Source of the DNA: Candidatus Methanoperedens sp.
GTDB taxonomy: Archaea; Halobacteriota; Methanosarcinia; Methanosarcinales; Methanoperedenaceae
Assembly: GCA_028715885.1 (NCBI GenBank)
Contig: JAQUQX010000001.1
Coordinates: forward strand, 62,001 to 126,000
Direction: 5' to 3'
DNA length: 64,000 bases
Part shown: positions 1 to 9,485 of the stretch, in pieces
Position numbering within the stretch: position 1 is the stretch's first letter
Layout: the number at the start of each line of letters is the position of its first letter
The notes under the pieces: model-generated
Told to the model about the DNA's origin: nothing
The model's database searches: none
The model's input: the letters and a program-made list of their open reading frames with translations, nothing else
Translations under genes and position numbers: made by a program

Positions 1-174
1 CAGCCGATATCCAGTTCCATATTCCTTAAGATAGTTCTTTATAGTATATATTTGTTTACGGAATGTGGTTACAACACTTAAAATTGATGAATACGACTTG
101 AGTTCAATCCGGTTCAATATTTTCCAATTATAAATACATAACATTTAAATATGCATAAAATCTAAATATAAAAT

Positions 175-414
175 ATGGGAACAATTACCGTAAACGTCAA
201 AAACGATATAGAGAAAGAGTTTAGAAAGGTTGTCAGCGTTATTCACGGAACTAAAAAGGGGTCTCTTGGGGAAGCAATCACCGAAGCGATGCAAAAATGG
301 ATATATGAAAAAAAACAGGAAAAAATTGCGGAAGAAGCTTTAAAGATGCTTGAACACGGCTTCAAATTTGGCAAAAGATTGTATAAGGACAGAAGCGAGC
401 TTTATGAACGATGA
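175..414 (+). CDS. vapB: VapB-like antitoxin of a VapBC pair
   Basis: This 79-residue protein begins with a short beta-strand-like segment (TITVNVKNDIEKEF), followed by helices and a charged C-terminal tail. That is the layout of ribbon-helix-helix antitoxins, which bind their own promoter and neutralise a partner PIN toxin. The strongest evidence is context: its last codons overlap the start of a PIN-domain gene by 11 nt, so the two are translated together. The upstream 170 nt are AT-rich and hold no gene; they probably contain the promoter. The family is inferred from fold pattern and neighbour, because this group is weakly conserved. Confidence 0.72.
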   Translation: MGTITVNVKNDIEKEFRKVVSVIHGTKKGSLGEAITEAMQKWIYEKKQEKIAEEALKMLEHGFKFGKRLYKDRSELYER

Positions 415-844
415 ACTTTCGTTGATAGACACAAATTTGCTGAGCTATGTCTTTGATGAGAGCGAACCTGAAAAGAAAATAATCTGTAAAGACCTGACTG
501 CTGAGTGCTGGAAAGGAAAACAGAAATATGCCGTATCTGTTCAGAACCTGTCTGAGTTTTACGTTGTTGTTACAAAAAAAATACAGCACCCGATACCCGA
601 AAAAGTAGCGAAACGGTTCATTGAACTGATACTGGATTTTCAGGGCTGGCACGTTCTTAGTATCAGCGCCAGTACAATCGCATCTGCAATAGATATTAGT
701 AATAAATATAAGATTCATTACTGGGATGCTTTGCTTGCGGCAACGATGAGAGAAAATAAGGTATTCAGCATCTACACCGAAGATAGCGACTTTGGTAAGA
801 TCCCATGGCTGAAGGCTATTAACCCCTTTGAACTAAAAAAATAA
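404..844 (+). CDS. vapC: VapC-like PIN-domain ribonuclease toxin
   Basis: A PIN-domain protein of about 146 residues. The N-terminal strand ends in LIDTNLLSYVF, where the Asp is the first metal ligand of the family, and the C-terminal half has YWDALLAA followed by TEDSDFG, which supply the later acidic residues. PIN toxins are Mg-dependent ribonucleases that often cut initiator tRNA or rRNA. The reading frame stays open 18 codons further upstream, but the ATG at 404 is chosen because it gives the usual N-terminus directly before the first beta strand and a short overlap with the antitoxin. Confidence 0.8.
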   Translation: MNDELSLIDTNLLSYVFDESEPEKKIICKDLTAECWKGKQKYAVSVQNLSEFYVVVTKKIQHPIPEKVAKRFIELILDFQGWHVLSISASTIASAIDISNKYKIHYWDALLAATMRENKVFSIYTEDSDFGKIPWLKAINPFELKK

Positions 845-854
845 GATAAATATT

Positions 855-2039
855 ATGAAAGTCATTCGCGACCCCATACACGATTACATCGAACTCGATG
901 AACTTGCGCTTGCTTTGATAGATACCCCGCAGGTACAGAGGCTCAGGAGAATAAGACAATTGGGTTTCTCCAATCTGGTTTATCCCGGCGCAAATCATAC
1001 GAGGTTTGAGCACTCACTTGGGGTTTATCACCTCGCCAGACATCTTGCCGGACAGGTGGAGGAGCGGCTGCGAGAGGAGCTACTGACGGCGGCGCTGCTG
1101 CACGACATCGGGCATGGGCCTTTTTCCCATGCGACCGAAGAGTTAATCGAACGGTACACAAGGAAAAGGCATGACGATGTGGAAGAATTATTGAGAAAAG
1201 GAGCAATTTCGGATGTACTCAAGGATTTTTCTTTATCCCCGTCATCCATTGCGGCGCATATCAAAGGCGAGACTTATATCGGTCAGATAATCAACAGCGA
1301 AATCGACGTGGACAGGATGGATTATCTTGTGCGCGACGCCCATTATACGGGCGTGGCTTTCGGTCTTATCGACCACGTCAGGTTAATCCATGAACTCAGG
1401 TTCAATGAAAATAAACTCGTTTTGAATCTCGGCGGCTTGCAGGCTGCCGAGTCTCTCCTTGTTTCAAGGTTCCTGATGCATCCAACGGTTTATTTCCACC
1501 ATGTGAGCAGGATAGCCGAGTCCATGTGCCAGCATGCTGCTGAATACATGATAGGTAACGGGCTTTCACCGAAGATATTGCAAAGGATGGACGATGTCGG
1601 GTTCATGAATGAAATGAAAAATGCAGGCGGCTACGCATCCGGGATTGCGAAAAGGCTTGATGAACGAAAGCTGTTTAAGCGGGCGCTTTACACAAGCTTT
1701 GATTCACTGGGCATGGACGTGACAAAACTCAGGAGCAATGTGAAAAGAGTCGAGAGTGAAATAGCCGAAACGGCAGGCATAGAACCCGGATACGTCCTTG
1801 TGGATATACCTGAAAAGCCAGAGATAGTGGAAATGAAAGCGCAGGTGCTGGTAAATGGCAAAATGACGCCCCTTGACAGAGCCTCAAGCCTTGTGGCTGC
1901 TCTGGAAAAAGCGCAGCTTGACAACTGGCGGCTCGGGGTTTTCACACCGCCTGAGTACAGGGAAAATGTGGGCAGCATTGCGAGGGAATTCTTTGAGGTG
2001 AAAAAGGATACGAAGCAGTTCAAGCTGACCGAGATTTAA
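855..2039 (+). CDS. HD-superfamily phosphohydrolase (dNTPase/SAMHD1-like)
   Basis: A 394-residue metal-dependent phosphohydrolase. The N-terminus (KVIRDPIHDYIEL) and the block QVQRLRRIRQLG are typical of the COG1078 group, which is related to dGTPases and SAMHD1. The metal-binding H...HD...D residues are visible as TRFEHSLGV (H about 55), LLHDIGHGPFSH (HD about 84-85) and the later DRMDYLVRD (Asp about 156). Known members hydrolyse deoxynucleoside triphosphates or other phosphoesters, but the substrate here cannot be read from sequence. It starts 10 nt after the vapC stop codon, so co-transcription is possible although no functional link is evident. Confidence 0.85.
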   Translation: MKVIRDPIHDYIELDELALALIDTPQVQRLRRIRQLGFSNLVYPGANHTRFEHSLGVYHLARHLAGQVEERLREELLTAALLHDIGHGPFSHATEELIERYTRKRHDDVEELLRKGAISDVLKDFSLSPSSIAAHIKGETYIGQIINSEIDVDRMDYLVRDAHYTGVAFGLIDHVRLIHELRFNENKLVLNLGGLQAAESLLVSRFLMHPTVYFHHVSRIAESMCQHAAEYMIGNGLSPKILQRMDDVGFMNEMKNAGGYASGIAKRLDERKLFKRALYTSFDSLGMDVTKLRSNVKRVESEIAETAGIEPGYVLVDIPEKPEIVEMKAQVLVNGKMTPLDRASSLVAALEKAQLDNWRLGVFTPPEYRENVGSIAREFFEVKKDTKQFKLTEI

Positions 2040-2134
2040 TATATTGATGCAGTCATTTTTGAACTATAGCAATAATTTTACTATTTAATAGACCGAAAAC
2101 TATTTGTCATGGAAAATCAATACAAATTTTAGTA

Positions 2135-2148
2135 ATAGTAGATACTAT
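2135..2148. promoter_or_regulatory. Inverted repeat ATAGTA-GA-TACTAT upstream of surface protein
   Basis: A 14-bp perfect inverted repeat with a 2-nt centre lies 42 nt before the ATG of the DUF2341 surface protein. A further AATAGTA copy follows at about 2154-2160, and a related TACTATTTAATAG stretch lies near 2077-2090. The clustering suggests an operator, but in AT-rich DNA short repeats of this kind can arise by chance. Confidence 0.3.
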
Positions 2149-2189
2149 CGCAGAATAGTAGCTATAAAAACGGAGAGGTGGTGCGTAAA

Positions 2190-4190
2190 ATGTCGATTAA
2201 CAAAAATCATATCAGATTTGTAATTCAATTGATTGGTGTACTAATAATCGCAAGTCTTGCGGTTACGGGCGCTGCTATTCCGAGCCTGTCTAACTCAGGC
2301 GGAGGAAGCTGGCAGTATCAAAGAGATATAACAATCAGCAACACTGGCGGTGTTTTGAGCGATTATCAGGTGCTTGTAAGCCTGACGAGTGGCAATTTTC
2401 CTACTAATGCGCAAAATAACGGCACTGATATTAGATTTACTGATGTAAGCGGCGCTGAGTTGAGCTACTGGATTGAAAGCTGGGATTACTCCAGTAGAAC
2501 TGCAAAGATATGGGTAAAGGTTACAAGTATCGCAAGCGGGAGCACGACAATACGCATGTACTATGGGAATCCAAGCGCAACAACTATGAGCAATGGTGAT
2601 GGGACTTTTGTATTTTTCGATGATTTTAGCGGGGCAGTTTTGTCATCAAAATGGACTAATTCTGTTTCTCCTGAAGGTCGTGGCTCTGTTACGGTTTCAA
2701 ATGGAATGCTCAATTTAATTGCCAACCCCACTCCAGGCCCGAGTGGAACATGGAGCGTAGGAGAATTTGCTCAAGTAAAATCTACTGCGAGTTTTCCTTT
2801 ACCTTATAAACTTGTTTTCAAGTACTACACCAACCTTCCTTATCCATTTACATACATCGATACTGGTCTTCCAGGAAAGGCAGAATGCTATCATCTGGGT
2901 GGCATGTCCGATTACCCTGCTACTGCTATTCAACCTGCTACTGATAATGGTGGCGTGTCTAATGGAATTATTCATATATATTCACAGAATGCAGGCAATC
3001 CCAGATTATTAACTATTAGCACATCAACAGCCACAAAAACGAGTTTTGACTTACTACCTAACGTATTCAAAACATTCGAATATCGTGCGGACTCCTCAAG
3101 TGTAAAGTTCATATCAGATGGTACAGTGATTGCGAGCCACTCGACCAATATACCAATAACACCGCTTCCAATCATGTTTGAGGCGAGCCAATCACGTTCT
3201 GGATATTCCAGATGCGGCTACTATGATGTCACCATTCCTTCGGAATATCATGTTGATTATGTATTCCTCGGAAAATATACCTCCTCTGAGCCAACTGTAA
3301 CTCTCGGCACCGAGCAACCTGTATCGACGCCAGTTACTACAGGCACCATAACCGTAAACACCAACCTTGCAGGCGCAACCTTCACGCTCACAGGCGTGTC
3401 TCAATCGTATTCTGGAAGCGGAACATCATGGAGCAATACCAGTGCACCTGCTGGCACTTATACGATAACGTATGGAACCGTAACAGGCTCCAGTGCGCCG
3501 GCATCAGAGACCAAGACGCTCACGGCAGGAGGAAGCATAGCGTTTAGCGGCACATATACTCTAACTCCATCAACACCTACAACAATACCACCCACAACAA
3601 TAGTTACTCCCACTCCACAGATCATAGTGATTACCCAGCCCCCCACTCCGCAAATAACCCAGCCAACAGCAACACCAAAACCTGATAAATTCCGTGTGGG
3701 TCCGTCAGTTACGTTAAGACCGGTAAATGATGTGATAGAAGAAAACCAAGATGGAATTGTGGAATTGTTTATGAATAACCCGTCTTTAAACGATGTTACG
3801 CTGAATGTGGACGCACAGGTCAGTGTACCAGCAGGCTTACATGTTTCCGGTGAAAATTTCGGGCAGGCGGCAGGCGCTGGCGTGGTAGCAGGTACGTTTA
3901 GTGTCCCGTCGGGCAAGTCACGGACTATTTCAATAGCTATAAAAGCAGATAAATCCGCAAGAAAGGGTTCGCATACTCTCCAGTTCACAGGATTGTATTA
4001 TCCGGATGAAAATAAAGACGCTTTTCAGCCAATAAGTCTTACATACTCTGTGACCGTCAAGGCTACATCGATTGATGTAACTCCGACTCCGATACAAACT
4101 GCAACGCCTAAAACGCCTGGATTTAGTGTTATACTTACTATGTTTGCTATAGTGGTATATGTTATTTCAAAGAAAGAATTAAGAAACTAA
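2190..4190 (+). CDS. DUF2341 surface protein with PGF-CTERM-type tail
   Basis: A secreted, wall-anchored protein of about 666 residues. It has a signal peptide (hydrophobic segment ending near SLAVTGAAIPS), then a DUF2341 domain recognisable from YQRDITISNTGG and VSLTSGNFP, followed by a concanavalin-like region. A PEGA-like segment (GTITVNTNLAGATFTLTG) and a Thr/Pro-rich linker come next. A beta-sandwich module of about 125 residues is shared with the protein at 8742. The C-terminus reads TPGFSVIL, then a hydrophobic stretch and a basic end (SKKELRN), the layout of PGF-CTERM sorting signals cut by archaeosortase A. ATG 2190 is preferred over upstream GTG codons because GGAGAGGTG lies 10 nt before it. 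Confidence 0.8.
   Translation: MSINKNHIRFVIQLIGVLIIASLAVTGAAIPSLSNSGGGSWQYQRDITISNTGGVLSDYQVLVSLTSGNFPTNAQNNGTDIRFTDVSGAELSYWIESWDYSSRTAKIWVKVTSIASGSTTIRMYYGNPSATTMSNGDGTFVFFDDFSGAVLSSKWTNSVSPEGRGSVTVSNGMLNLIANPTPGPSGTWSVGEFAQVKSTASFPLPYKLVFKYYTNLPYPFTYIDTGLPGKAECYHLGGMSDYPATAIQPATDNGGVSNGIIHIYSQNAGNPRLLTISTSTATKTSFDLLPNVFKTFEYRADSSSVKFISDGTVIASHSTNIPITPLPIMFEASQSRSGYSRCGYYDVTIPSEYHVDYVFLGKYTSSEPTVTLGTEQPVSTPVTTGTITVNTNLAGATFTLTGVSQSYSGSGTSWSNTSAPAGTYTITYGTVTGSSAPASETKTLTAGGSIAFSGTYTLTPSTPTTIPPTTIVTPTPQIIVITQPPTPQITQPTATPKPDKFRVGPSVTLRPVNDVIEENQDGIVELFMNNPSLNDVTLNVDAQVSVPAGLHVSGENFGQAAGAGVVAGTFSVPSGKSRTISIAIKADKSARKGSHTLQFTGLYYPDENKDAFQPISLTYSVTVKATSIDVTPTPIQTATPKTPGFSVILTMFAIVVYVISKKELRN
3686..4062. 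repeat. 377-bp repeated module, copy 1
   Basis: This stretch aligns without any gap to 8954-9330, inside a different gene in the same orientation. It encodes the beta-sandwich module that begins KFRVGPSVTLRP and ends about YSVTVK. The longest exactly identical run I can trace is about 41 nt (around 3763-3804). Ungapped similarity at DNA level indicates recent duplication or gene conversion between the two surface-protein genes. Confidence 0.85.
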
Positions 4191-4196
4191 TTCTTT

Positions 4197-4961
4197 CTAT
4201 TTTTCATATTTTTTATTAATCAGTACCCTGCGTATTACGTCCTCATCTTCTGGTCTGTATAATTCCTTTATGCCGCAGGATTCGTGATACAGGTTCAAGC
4301 CGTGAATTATCACAATCGGCGTGCCTCCGTTACCTTCCCCCATCAGTATATTTGCAAAACCCGCAATCTCATCCACAACAGCTTCGTTTTTTACTTCAAG
4401 CACTCTCCCGAAAAGGTCTTCAGTTCCTCTCCAGTCCCTTGTGGCTCTTATTCCAGCGATTCCTATAGCTGCGCCTGTCTGACCCATCCTGAAAGCCCTG
4501 CCGTTGGTGTCCGTGATTACAACGCTGACTTTTTTGCCCGTATATTTGAAGATAGAATCCTTGATTTTTAGCGCGCTTGCATCAGGGTCTTCCGGCAGCA
4601 GAAGAATGTTGTCGCTGCCTTCCACATTGGAATGGTCGATACCTGCATTTACGCAGATGCTGCCAGTTTTTGTCCTGACAAGCAGGAAAGGCGATTCGAG
4701 CAATACCTCCTCGCTTTCATCAAGCACAGCCTGCACGAACCGCGGGTCGTTCTTGTTTTTATCTGCGATGGTTTTTGCCATTTCGGTGGATTTTACAGTT
4801 CCAAGCGGAATTATCCTGCCTTCTGATTTGGATACGATGGTGGAAGAAATAACAACAATGTCATGCCGTTTGAGTTCGCTTTTCTCGCACAAAATGCGTG
4901 CAATATCATCGTTTGCTTTTATCAGCGGGATATTTCCGACAGCAAATGCGATTACACTCAA
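4197..4961 (-). CDS. cofE: Coenzyme F420-0:L-glutamate ligase (CofE)
   Basis: A 254-residue enzyme that adds one or two glutamates to F420-0 using GTP, giving the working deazaflavin cofactor F420. The fold is recognisable from VVISSTIVSKSEGR near the N-terminus, the metal/GTP region DHSNVEG, the block VVITDTNGRAFR and the motif GQTGAAIGIAG; length matches the family. The start is a TTG preceded by GAGG 7 nt upstream. It lies convergent with the surface protein at 2190, only 6 nt apart. F420 is the main hydride carrier in methanogens and methanotrophic archaea, which agrees with the assignment of the window. Confidence 0.93.
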   Translation of the reverse strand: MSVIAFAVGNIPLIKANDDIARILCEKSELKRHDIVVISSTIVSKSEGRIIPLGTVKSTEMAKTIADKNKNDPRFVQAVLDESEEVLLESPFLLVRTKTGSICVNAGIDHSNVEGSDNILLLPEDPDASALKIKDSIFKYTGKKVSVVITDTNGRAFRMGQTGAAIGIAGIRATRDWRGTEDLFGRVLEVKNEAVVDEIAGFANILMGEGNGGTPIVIIHGLNLYHESCGIKELYRPEDEDVIRRVLINKKYEK

Positions 4962-5027
4962 TAGGATTCCTCGCCCTCTTAAAATGCTGGTGGAATAATA
5001 ATACTTTCTAAAAAAAAGTTACAACCT

Positions 5028-7085
5028 TCATCCAAGAAGGTTGTATTTCAGGATAAGCGCAGCGAACAGTATCGCCACGATGTTCATCACTTTTATCAGC
5101 GGATTGATGGCAGGACCTGCCGTATCCTTCGTGGGGTCGCCAACCGTATCGCCTACCACAGCGGCAGCATGTGTGGGGTTCTTGCTCCCGTCCGGAAGTC
5201 TCTTCCCGCCCAGGTTGCCCGACTCGATGTATTTCTTGGCATTATCCCATGCCGCGCCTCCCGTTGTCATCATAAGCGCCAGCAATAGACCCGAGATTAT
5301 CACGCCGATGAGCAGTCCGCCCAGCGCCACAGGACCAAAGATAAAGCCCACAACGAGAGGGGAAAGCACCGCAAGAAGTCCGGGTACTACCATTTCTTTC
5401 TGCGCTGCTATGGTAACGATGTCCACGCACCGTCCGTAATCAGGCTTTCCTGTTCCTTCCATGATGCCTTTTATTTCCCTGAACTGCCGCCTTATCTCAG
5501 TGACTATGGTGGTTGCAGCCCTGCCCACGGCTCCCATAAGGAAGCTTGCGAACAGGAAAGGTATCATGCCGCCTATTAGCAAGCCTATTAAGACCATCGG
5601 GTCTGAGAGTTTAAGTATTAATTCCGGCTTTCCCTGTAATGCGAGCAGTTTGTTAATCTCGCTGCTGTATGCCGCATAAAGCGCAAGAGCGCCAAGAGCC
5701 GCCGAGCCAATTGCATAGCCTTTTGTGACAGCTTTTGTGGTATTTCCAACAGCATCGAGCGGGTCTGTGATATCCCTGACTTCCTTGGAAAGCTCAGCCA
5801 TCTCTGCAATACCGCCTGCGTTGTCTGTTATCGGACCGTAGGAGTCTATGGCGATTATAATGCCTGTTACCGACAGCATGGCTGCCGCCGCTATGGCAAT
5901 ACCATATAACCCAAGCGCTCCGCCGCCCATGACCGTATATGAAATCAGGATTCCTGCGCAGATGACTATTACGGGTAAAGCTGTGCTCTGCAAGCCCACT
6001 GCAAGCCCTGTTATGATGTTTGTTCCCGGACCTGTAACCGAAGCGTTGGCAATGGACTTTACGGGAGCATGCGTTGTGGCTGTATAATACTCGGTAATAA
6101 GTATCATAGCCGTTGTAACCCCAAGACCCACAAGCGCGCTGATGAAAAGACCAATGTCGCCGTTCATCAACTTCTGTGTGATTACATAGAATAAAACCAG
6201 AGAGATGAGCCCTGCTACGATTGCGCCTTTATACATCGCTCCCATTATGTCGCCTGACTTCCCCAGCTTTACAAAGAATGTTCCAATTATGGAGGCGATT
6301 ATTGCCGCTGCGCCAAGCATTAAGGGATACAATACAGCATTAGGATATTTATCGATAACAGTAACTCCAATCAGCATCGCGCCAAGTGCTGTAACCGCGT
6401 ATGTCTCGAAAAGGTCTGCCGCCATGCCTGCGCAGTCGCCCACGTTGTCGCCCACGTTGTCGGCTATGACGCCGGGGTTGCGCGGGTCGTCCTCAGGTAT
6501 TCCCGCTTCAACTTTTCCCACAAGGTCTGTGCCCACGTCTGCTGCTTTGGTATATATTCCGCCGCCGATTCTTGCGAAAAGGCTGATTAGGGATGCTCCG
6601 AACCCGAATCCTATGACTTTATCAACAGCGCCGACATTTCCTCCGAATGCGATATATAACCCGCTAACACCGAGAAGCGCAAGGCTCGCGACTGATATAC
6701 CAGTAACTGCGCCGCCTTTAAACGCTACATTGAGCGCTTGCTGCATTCCTTCCTTTGCGGCATTGGCGCAGCGCACGTTGCTGCGAACGGATATGTTCAT
6801 GCCAAGATAACCTGCTGCGGCGGACATAAGCGCGCCGAGAATAAATCCAATAGCAGTAGGCACATTTATCGCCCAGGCGATTATAACGGCAAGTATGACC
6901 GCGATTACTGCCACGGTCTTATACTGCCTGTTCAGGTAAGCCATTGCGCCTTCCTGTATGGCAGATGCGATTGCTTTCATCCTGTCCGTGCCTGCATCCA
7001 GTTTGAGTATGTACAGAACAAGATACACGGCGAACAATAAACCGATTACGCCCGCAAGCGGGGCTGAATACAATAACGAGTCCAT
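5028..7085 (-). CDS. hppA: Membrane-bound proton-pumping pyrophosphatase
   Basis: A 685-residue integral membrane pyrophosphatase with about 16 membrane segments that couples PPi hydrolysis to ion pumping. The substrate site is clear: [11 protein letters not shown] at about 183-193, then the acidic [12 protein letters not shown] near 209-220 and, near the C-terminus, [14 protein letters not shown]. The signature GNTTKA carries Lys at 451; Lys at this position marks the potassium-independent, proton-pumping class, while potassium-dependent enzymes have Ala. The start ATG follows a strong AGGAGG. A 13-bp inverted repeat lies in the leader (separate entry). The gene shares an intergenic region with the divergent radical SAM gene at 7213. 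Confidence 0.95.
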   Translation of the reverse strand: MDSLLYSAPLAGVIGLLFAVYLVLYILKLDAGTDRMKAIASAIQEGAMAYLNRQYKTVAVIAVILAVIIAWAINVPTAIGFILGALMSAAAGYLGMNISVRSNVRCANAAKEGMQQALNVAFKGGAVTGISVASLALLGVSGLYIAFGGNVGAVDKVIGFGFGASLISLFARIGGGIYTKAADVGTDLVGKVEAGIPEDDPRNPGVIADNVGDNVGDCAGMAADLFETYAVTALGAMLIGVTVIDKYPNAVLYPLMLGAAAIIASIIGTFFVKLGKSGDIMGAMYKGAIVAGLISLVLFYVITQKLMNGDIGLFISALVGLGVTTAMILITEYYTATTHAPVKSIANASVTGPGTNIITGLAVGLQSTALPVIVICAGILISYTVMGGGALGLYGIAIAAAAMLSVTGIIIAIDSYGPITDNAGGIAEMAELSKEVRDITDPLDAVGNTTKAVTKGYAIGSAALGALALYAAYSSEINKLLALQGKPELILKLSDPMVLIGLLIGGMIPFLFASFLMGAVGRAATTIVTEIRRQFREIKGIMEGTGKPDYGRCVDIVTIAAQKEMVVPGLLAVLSPLVVGFIFGPVALGGLLIGVIISGLLLALMMTTGGAAWDNAKKYIESGNLGGKRLPDGSKNPTHAAAVVGDTVGDPTKDTAGPAINPLIKVMNIVAILFAALILKYNLLG

Positions 7086-7097
7086 AATTTCCTCCTG

Positions 7098-7147
7098 TTT
7101 GATATTGCTACTGTATTATTTTGTTTTGTTTGTTTAGCAATATCAAA
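7098..7147. promoter_or_regulatory. 13-bp inverted repeat in hppA leader
   Basis: TTTGATATTGCTA (7098-7110) and its exact reverse complement TAGCAATATCAAA (7135-7147) flank a 24-nt T/G-rich spacer. The proximal arm touches the hppA Shine-Dalgarno (AGGAGG, complement of 7091-7096). In the transcript it could form a hairpin next to the ribosome site; in DNA it could be an operator shared with the divergent gene. Confidence 0.5.
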
Positions 7148-7212
7148 GATAGTGCCGCCCACTTGGCGTTAAGGATATATATTATTTACCTATCGAGTCC
7201 ATAAACAAAAAT

Positions 7213-8160
7213 ATGAATCCCTATCTGTGCCGCGCTGCAAGCATTATTGACGCGCTGGAAACCGACCACGATACTAAAGCCTCCATGCTCAGGGCTTTCT
7301 CGCGCAGGCTTGAACTTTTCGGCAGCGACATCCTTTTTTTCAGGGAGCCTTTTACCCCGTTATCCCTGACAGGCGTACGCTGCGCACTTTCCTGCAAACA
7401 CTGCGGCTCGTATTACCTGCGCCACATGCTGGACGGCTCGGGAGGCAGGTTGTATGCCGAGGCTGTACGCTTATCGAATAACGGGGCAAAGGGAATTCTT
7501 TTAAGCGGTGGAAGTGCCGCGGATGGAAGCGTTCCTACATATGAAAAGTCGGATGTTATCCAAAAAATCAAACATGATACAAAACTCAAAATCAGCGCGC
7601 ATACAGGCATTGTAAATGGCTCGCAGGCGCAAATACTTTCAGAATACCTTGATATGGCGCTTGTTGACGTTCTTGGCGATGATGAAACCATACACGATAT
7701 ACTTGGAATCGACGCAGGGGTGGTGGATTACGAAGATACTTTAAGGCATCTTTCCTCTGCCGGGATTCCGCTGGCGCCGCATATCATTGTAGGATTGAAT
7801 AACGGCAGATTAAAAGGGGAACTCAAAGCTCTTGAAATTGTCAAAAAATTCAATCCAGTGACAGTGGTGATTGTGGTATTTATTCCCACAAAAGGAACAG
7901 CTCTGGGAGGAACCGCGCCGCCGACGGTCGAAGATGTGGTCAAAGTTATTACAAAGGCGCGCGAGATGTTTGACGTGCCGCTTTCGTTAAGCTGCGTGCG
8001 CCCGGGCGGGAGTTATCGCTCGGAACTTGATAAATATGCAATCCTTGGCGGGATTGACAGGATTGCTGTGCCATCGAAGAATGCCTATACAACAGGCAGG
8101 GAACTCGGGTTAAATATCATTGAAATTCCGAAAATGTGCTGTTCATATACGCCGCGATGA
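7213..8160 (+). CDS. Radical SAM enzyme
   Basis: A 315-residue radical SAM protein. The 4Fe-4S site is GVRCALSCKHCG with Cys 57, 61 and 64 in the CX3CX2C spacing, followed by a glycine-rich SAM segment (GILLSGGSAADGS) and a TIM-barrel-like remainder with HIIVGL and SCVRPGGSYRSELD. The layout resembles biotin-synthase/lipoate-type radical SAM proteins found in archaea; the substrate is not recognisable. There is no Shine-Dalgarno before the ATG, and a TATA-like ATATATATT is centred about 33 nt upstream, so a very short or absent leader is likely. It is divergent from hppA and convergent with the gene at 8173. Confidence 0.85.
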   Translation: MNPYLCRAASIIDALETDHDTKASMLRAFSRRLELFGSDILFFREPFTPLSLTGVRCALSCKHCGSYYLRHMLDGSGGRLYAEAVRLSNNGAKGILLSGGSAADGSVPTYEKSDVIQKIKHDTKLKISAHTGIVNGSQAQILSEYLDMALVDVLGDDETIHDILGIDAGVVDYEDTLRHLSSAGIPLAPHIIVGLNNGRLKGELKALEIVKKFNPVTVVIVVFIPTKGTALGGTAPPTVEDVVKVITKAREMFDVPLSLSCVRPGGSYRSELDKYAILGGIDRIAVPSKNAYTTGRELGLNIIEIPKMCCSYTPR

Positions 8161-8172
8161 AAAAAACAGGTA

Positions 8173-8646
8173 TTAGCTTTCTTTCCTTAGCCTTATCCTC
8201 AAAACATCGGCGGCGCTGCTCAAATCAGTATCGTAAAGGTCTTTTATCTTTGAATTATAAAGAATTGTATATATTTTTCTTATATCTGCCTCAGCCTTTT
8301 CTTTCAGGCTATTATTTTCAGGTAAGAGGACTATACTAAAATCATTCGGGTGCATCAATACATAACGTCTCAGGTCGTCTGCGTTTTTCATTTCAGGCAG
8401 AAGCCTGAGAACCATGATAATCGGCGGTCCCCTGCTTTTTCGCTGTTTCGGACCATCATGAAGGTATAAGCCGAATTGCAAACCCTTTGTTTCTATTACC
8501 GCCGTTAGCGTTAAAGCTCCGGCTCCGCTGCACACTTCCACTTTTTCGCCAAGGATTGAATAACCCATTTCGGACAATTGGTCTTTTGCGAACTGCAGGA
8601 GCGAGAGTTCATATTCCCTGTCCGGAATGCCCCAGTAATCGTTCAT
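8173..8646 (-). CDS. Uncharacterised protein, 157 aa
   Basis: I do not recognise a family. The protein is soluble, with no signal peptide or membrane segment. It has an N-terminal helical part, a central strand-rich region (LTLTAVIETKGLQFGLYLHDGP, read as strands) and a charged helical C-terminus with a YNSKIKDLYD block. It stands alone on the minus strand, convergent with the radical SAM gene 12 nt away and divergent from the surface protein at 8742. Coding is supported by its length, by codon use like its neighbours and by the absence of a longer competing frame. Confidence 0.6.
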   Translation of the reverse strand: MNDYWGIPDREYELSLLQFAKDQLSEMGYSILGEKVEVCSGAGALTLTAVIETKGLQFGLYLHDGPKQRKSRGPPIIMVLRLLPEMKNADDLRRYVLMHPNDFSIVLLPENNSLKEKAEADIRKIYTILYNSKIKDLYDTDLSSAADVLRIRLRKES

Positions 8647-8741
8647 GACAGCAAGCTGGTAAACATGGATATTTATAGGTATCTTTCAAGTGTATCAGAA
8701 AAGTATAATAACAATTATGATAATTTGTGTGCGGAGGTATT

Positions 8742-9485
8742 ATGAAAACTTTGAAACTTCTATTAGTAAATGTGTTGATTTTTGTGATCCTGGCAAGCCC
8801 AGCGCTATCACAAGGTAATGAAACGCCAAACCAAACAGCAGCGCCAACGGTTGTGGCAACTACCGTTGCACCCACAGCCGCAGCAACGCCTGCTGCAACT
8901 ACCGCCGCGTCCACAGTCGTGGCAACGCCCGTTCCAACGGCGGCAGCACCCGGTAAATTCCGCGTTGGTCCGTCAGTTACGCTAAGACCGGTAACCGATG
9001 TTATAGAAACCAATCAGGATGGAATTGCTGAATTGTTTATGAATAACCCGTCTTTAAACGATGTTACGCTTAATGTGGATGTACGCATCAGTGTACCCAG
9101 CGGCATACATGTTTATGGTCAAAGTTTCGGAGAGGCGGCAGGTGCCGGCGTGGTAGCGGGTACGTTCAGCGTTCCGGCGGGCTCGTCAAGGACTATAGCA
9201 GTAGTTATTAAAGCGGATAAATCAGCAAGGATCGGCTCACATACCCTTTCGTTCACAGGATTGTATTGGCCGGGCGATAACAAGGATGCTTTCCAGCCTT
9301 TGAGTCTTACATACCCTGTAACAGTCAAGGAGCCGTCAAAGAATCCGGAGAGTGCAGAACCCTCAAATCCCAAAGCTGTTCCAGCGGGAGCAGAGACGCC
9401 TAAAGTACAGATACCCGGATTCGGCGCTTTACTGGCTATATTTGGCGTATTTGCAATTGCACGTCTGCTCTCAAGGAAAACATAG
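8742..9485 (+). CDS. Small surface protein with PGF-CTERM tail
   Basis: A 247-residue secreted protein. It has a signal peptide (MKTLKLLLVNVLIFVILASPALS), then an Ala/Thr/Pro-rich spacer of about 50 residues, probably glycosylated, and a single beta-sandwich module almost the same as that in the protein at 2190. The C-terminus has IPGFGALLAIFG, a hydrophobic span and the basic end SRKT, a clear PGF-CTERM archaeosortase signal. The ATG at 8742 is used because GGAGG lies 6 nt upstream; a GTG five codons earlier is in frame but has no ribosome site. No catalytic motif is visible, so a structural or surface-coat role is likely. Confidence 0.8.
   Translation: MKTLKLLLVNVLIFVILASPALSQGNETPNQTAAPTVVATTVAPTAAATPAATTAASTVVATPVPTAAAPGKFRVGPSVTLRPVTDVIETNQDGIAELFMNNPSLNDVTLNVDVRISVPSGIHVYGQSFGEAAGAGVVAGTFSVPAGSSRTIAVVIKADKSARIGSHTLSFTGLYWPGDNKDAFQPLSLTYPVTVKEPSKNPESAEPSNPKAVPAGAETPKVQIPGFGALLAIFGVFAIARLLSRKT
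8954..9330. repeat. 377-bp repeated module, copy 2
   Basis: Second copy of the module at 3686-4062, same length with no insertion or deletion. Differences are scattered single substitutions. The flanking linker and tail sequences of the two genes are unrelated, which places the duplication limits at the module edges. Confidence 0.85.

Noticed and set aside
3458-3988. 176-codon minus-strand frame inside the surface protein gene, and a similar one at 9119-9520
   Set aside because: Both arise from the same repeated module read antisense; no ribosome site, while the sense frame has signal peptide and tail.
5041-7040. Several plus-strand frames opposite hppA
   Set aside because: Shadows of a strongly conserved pyrophosphatase; no ribosome sites and compositions typical of antisense reading.
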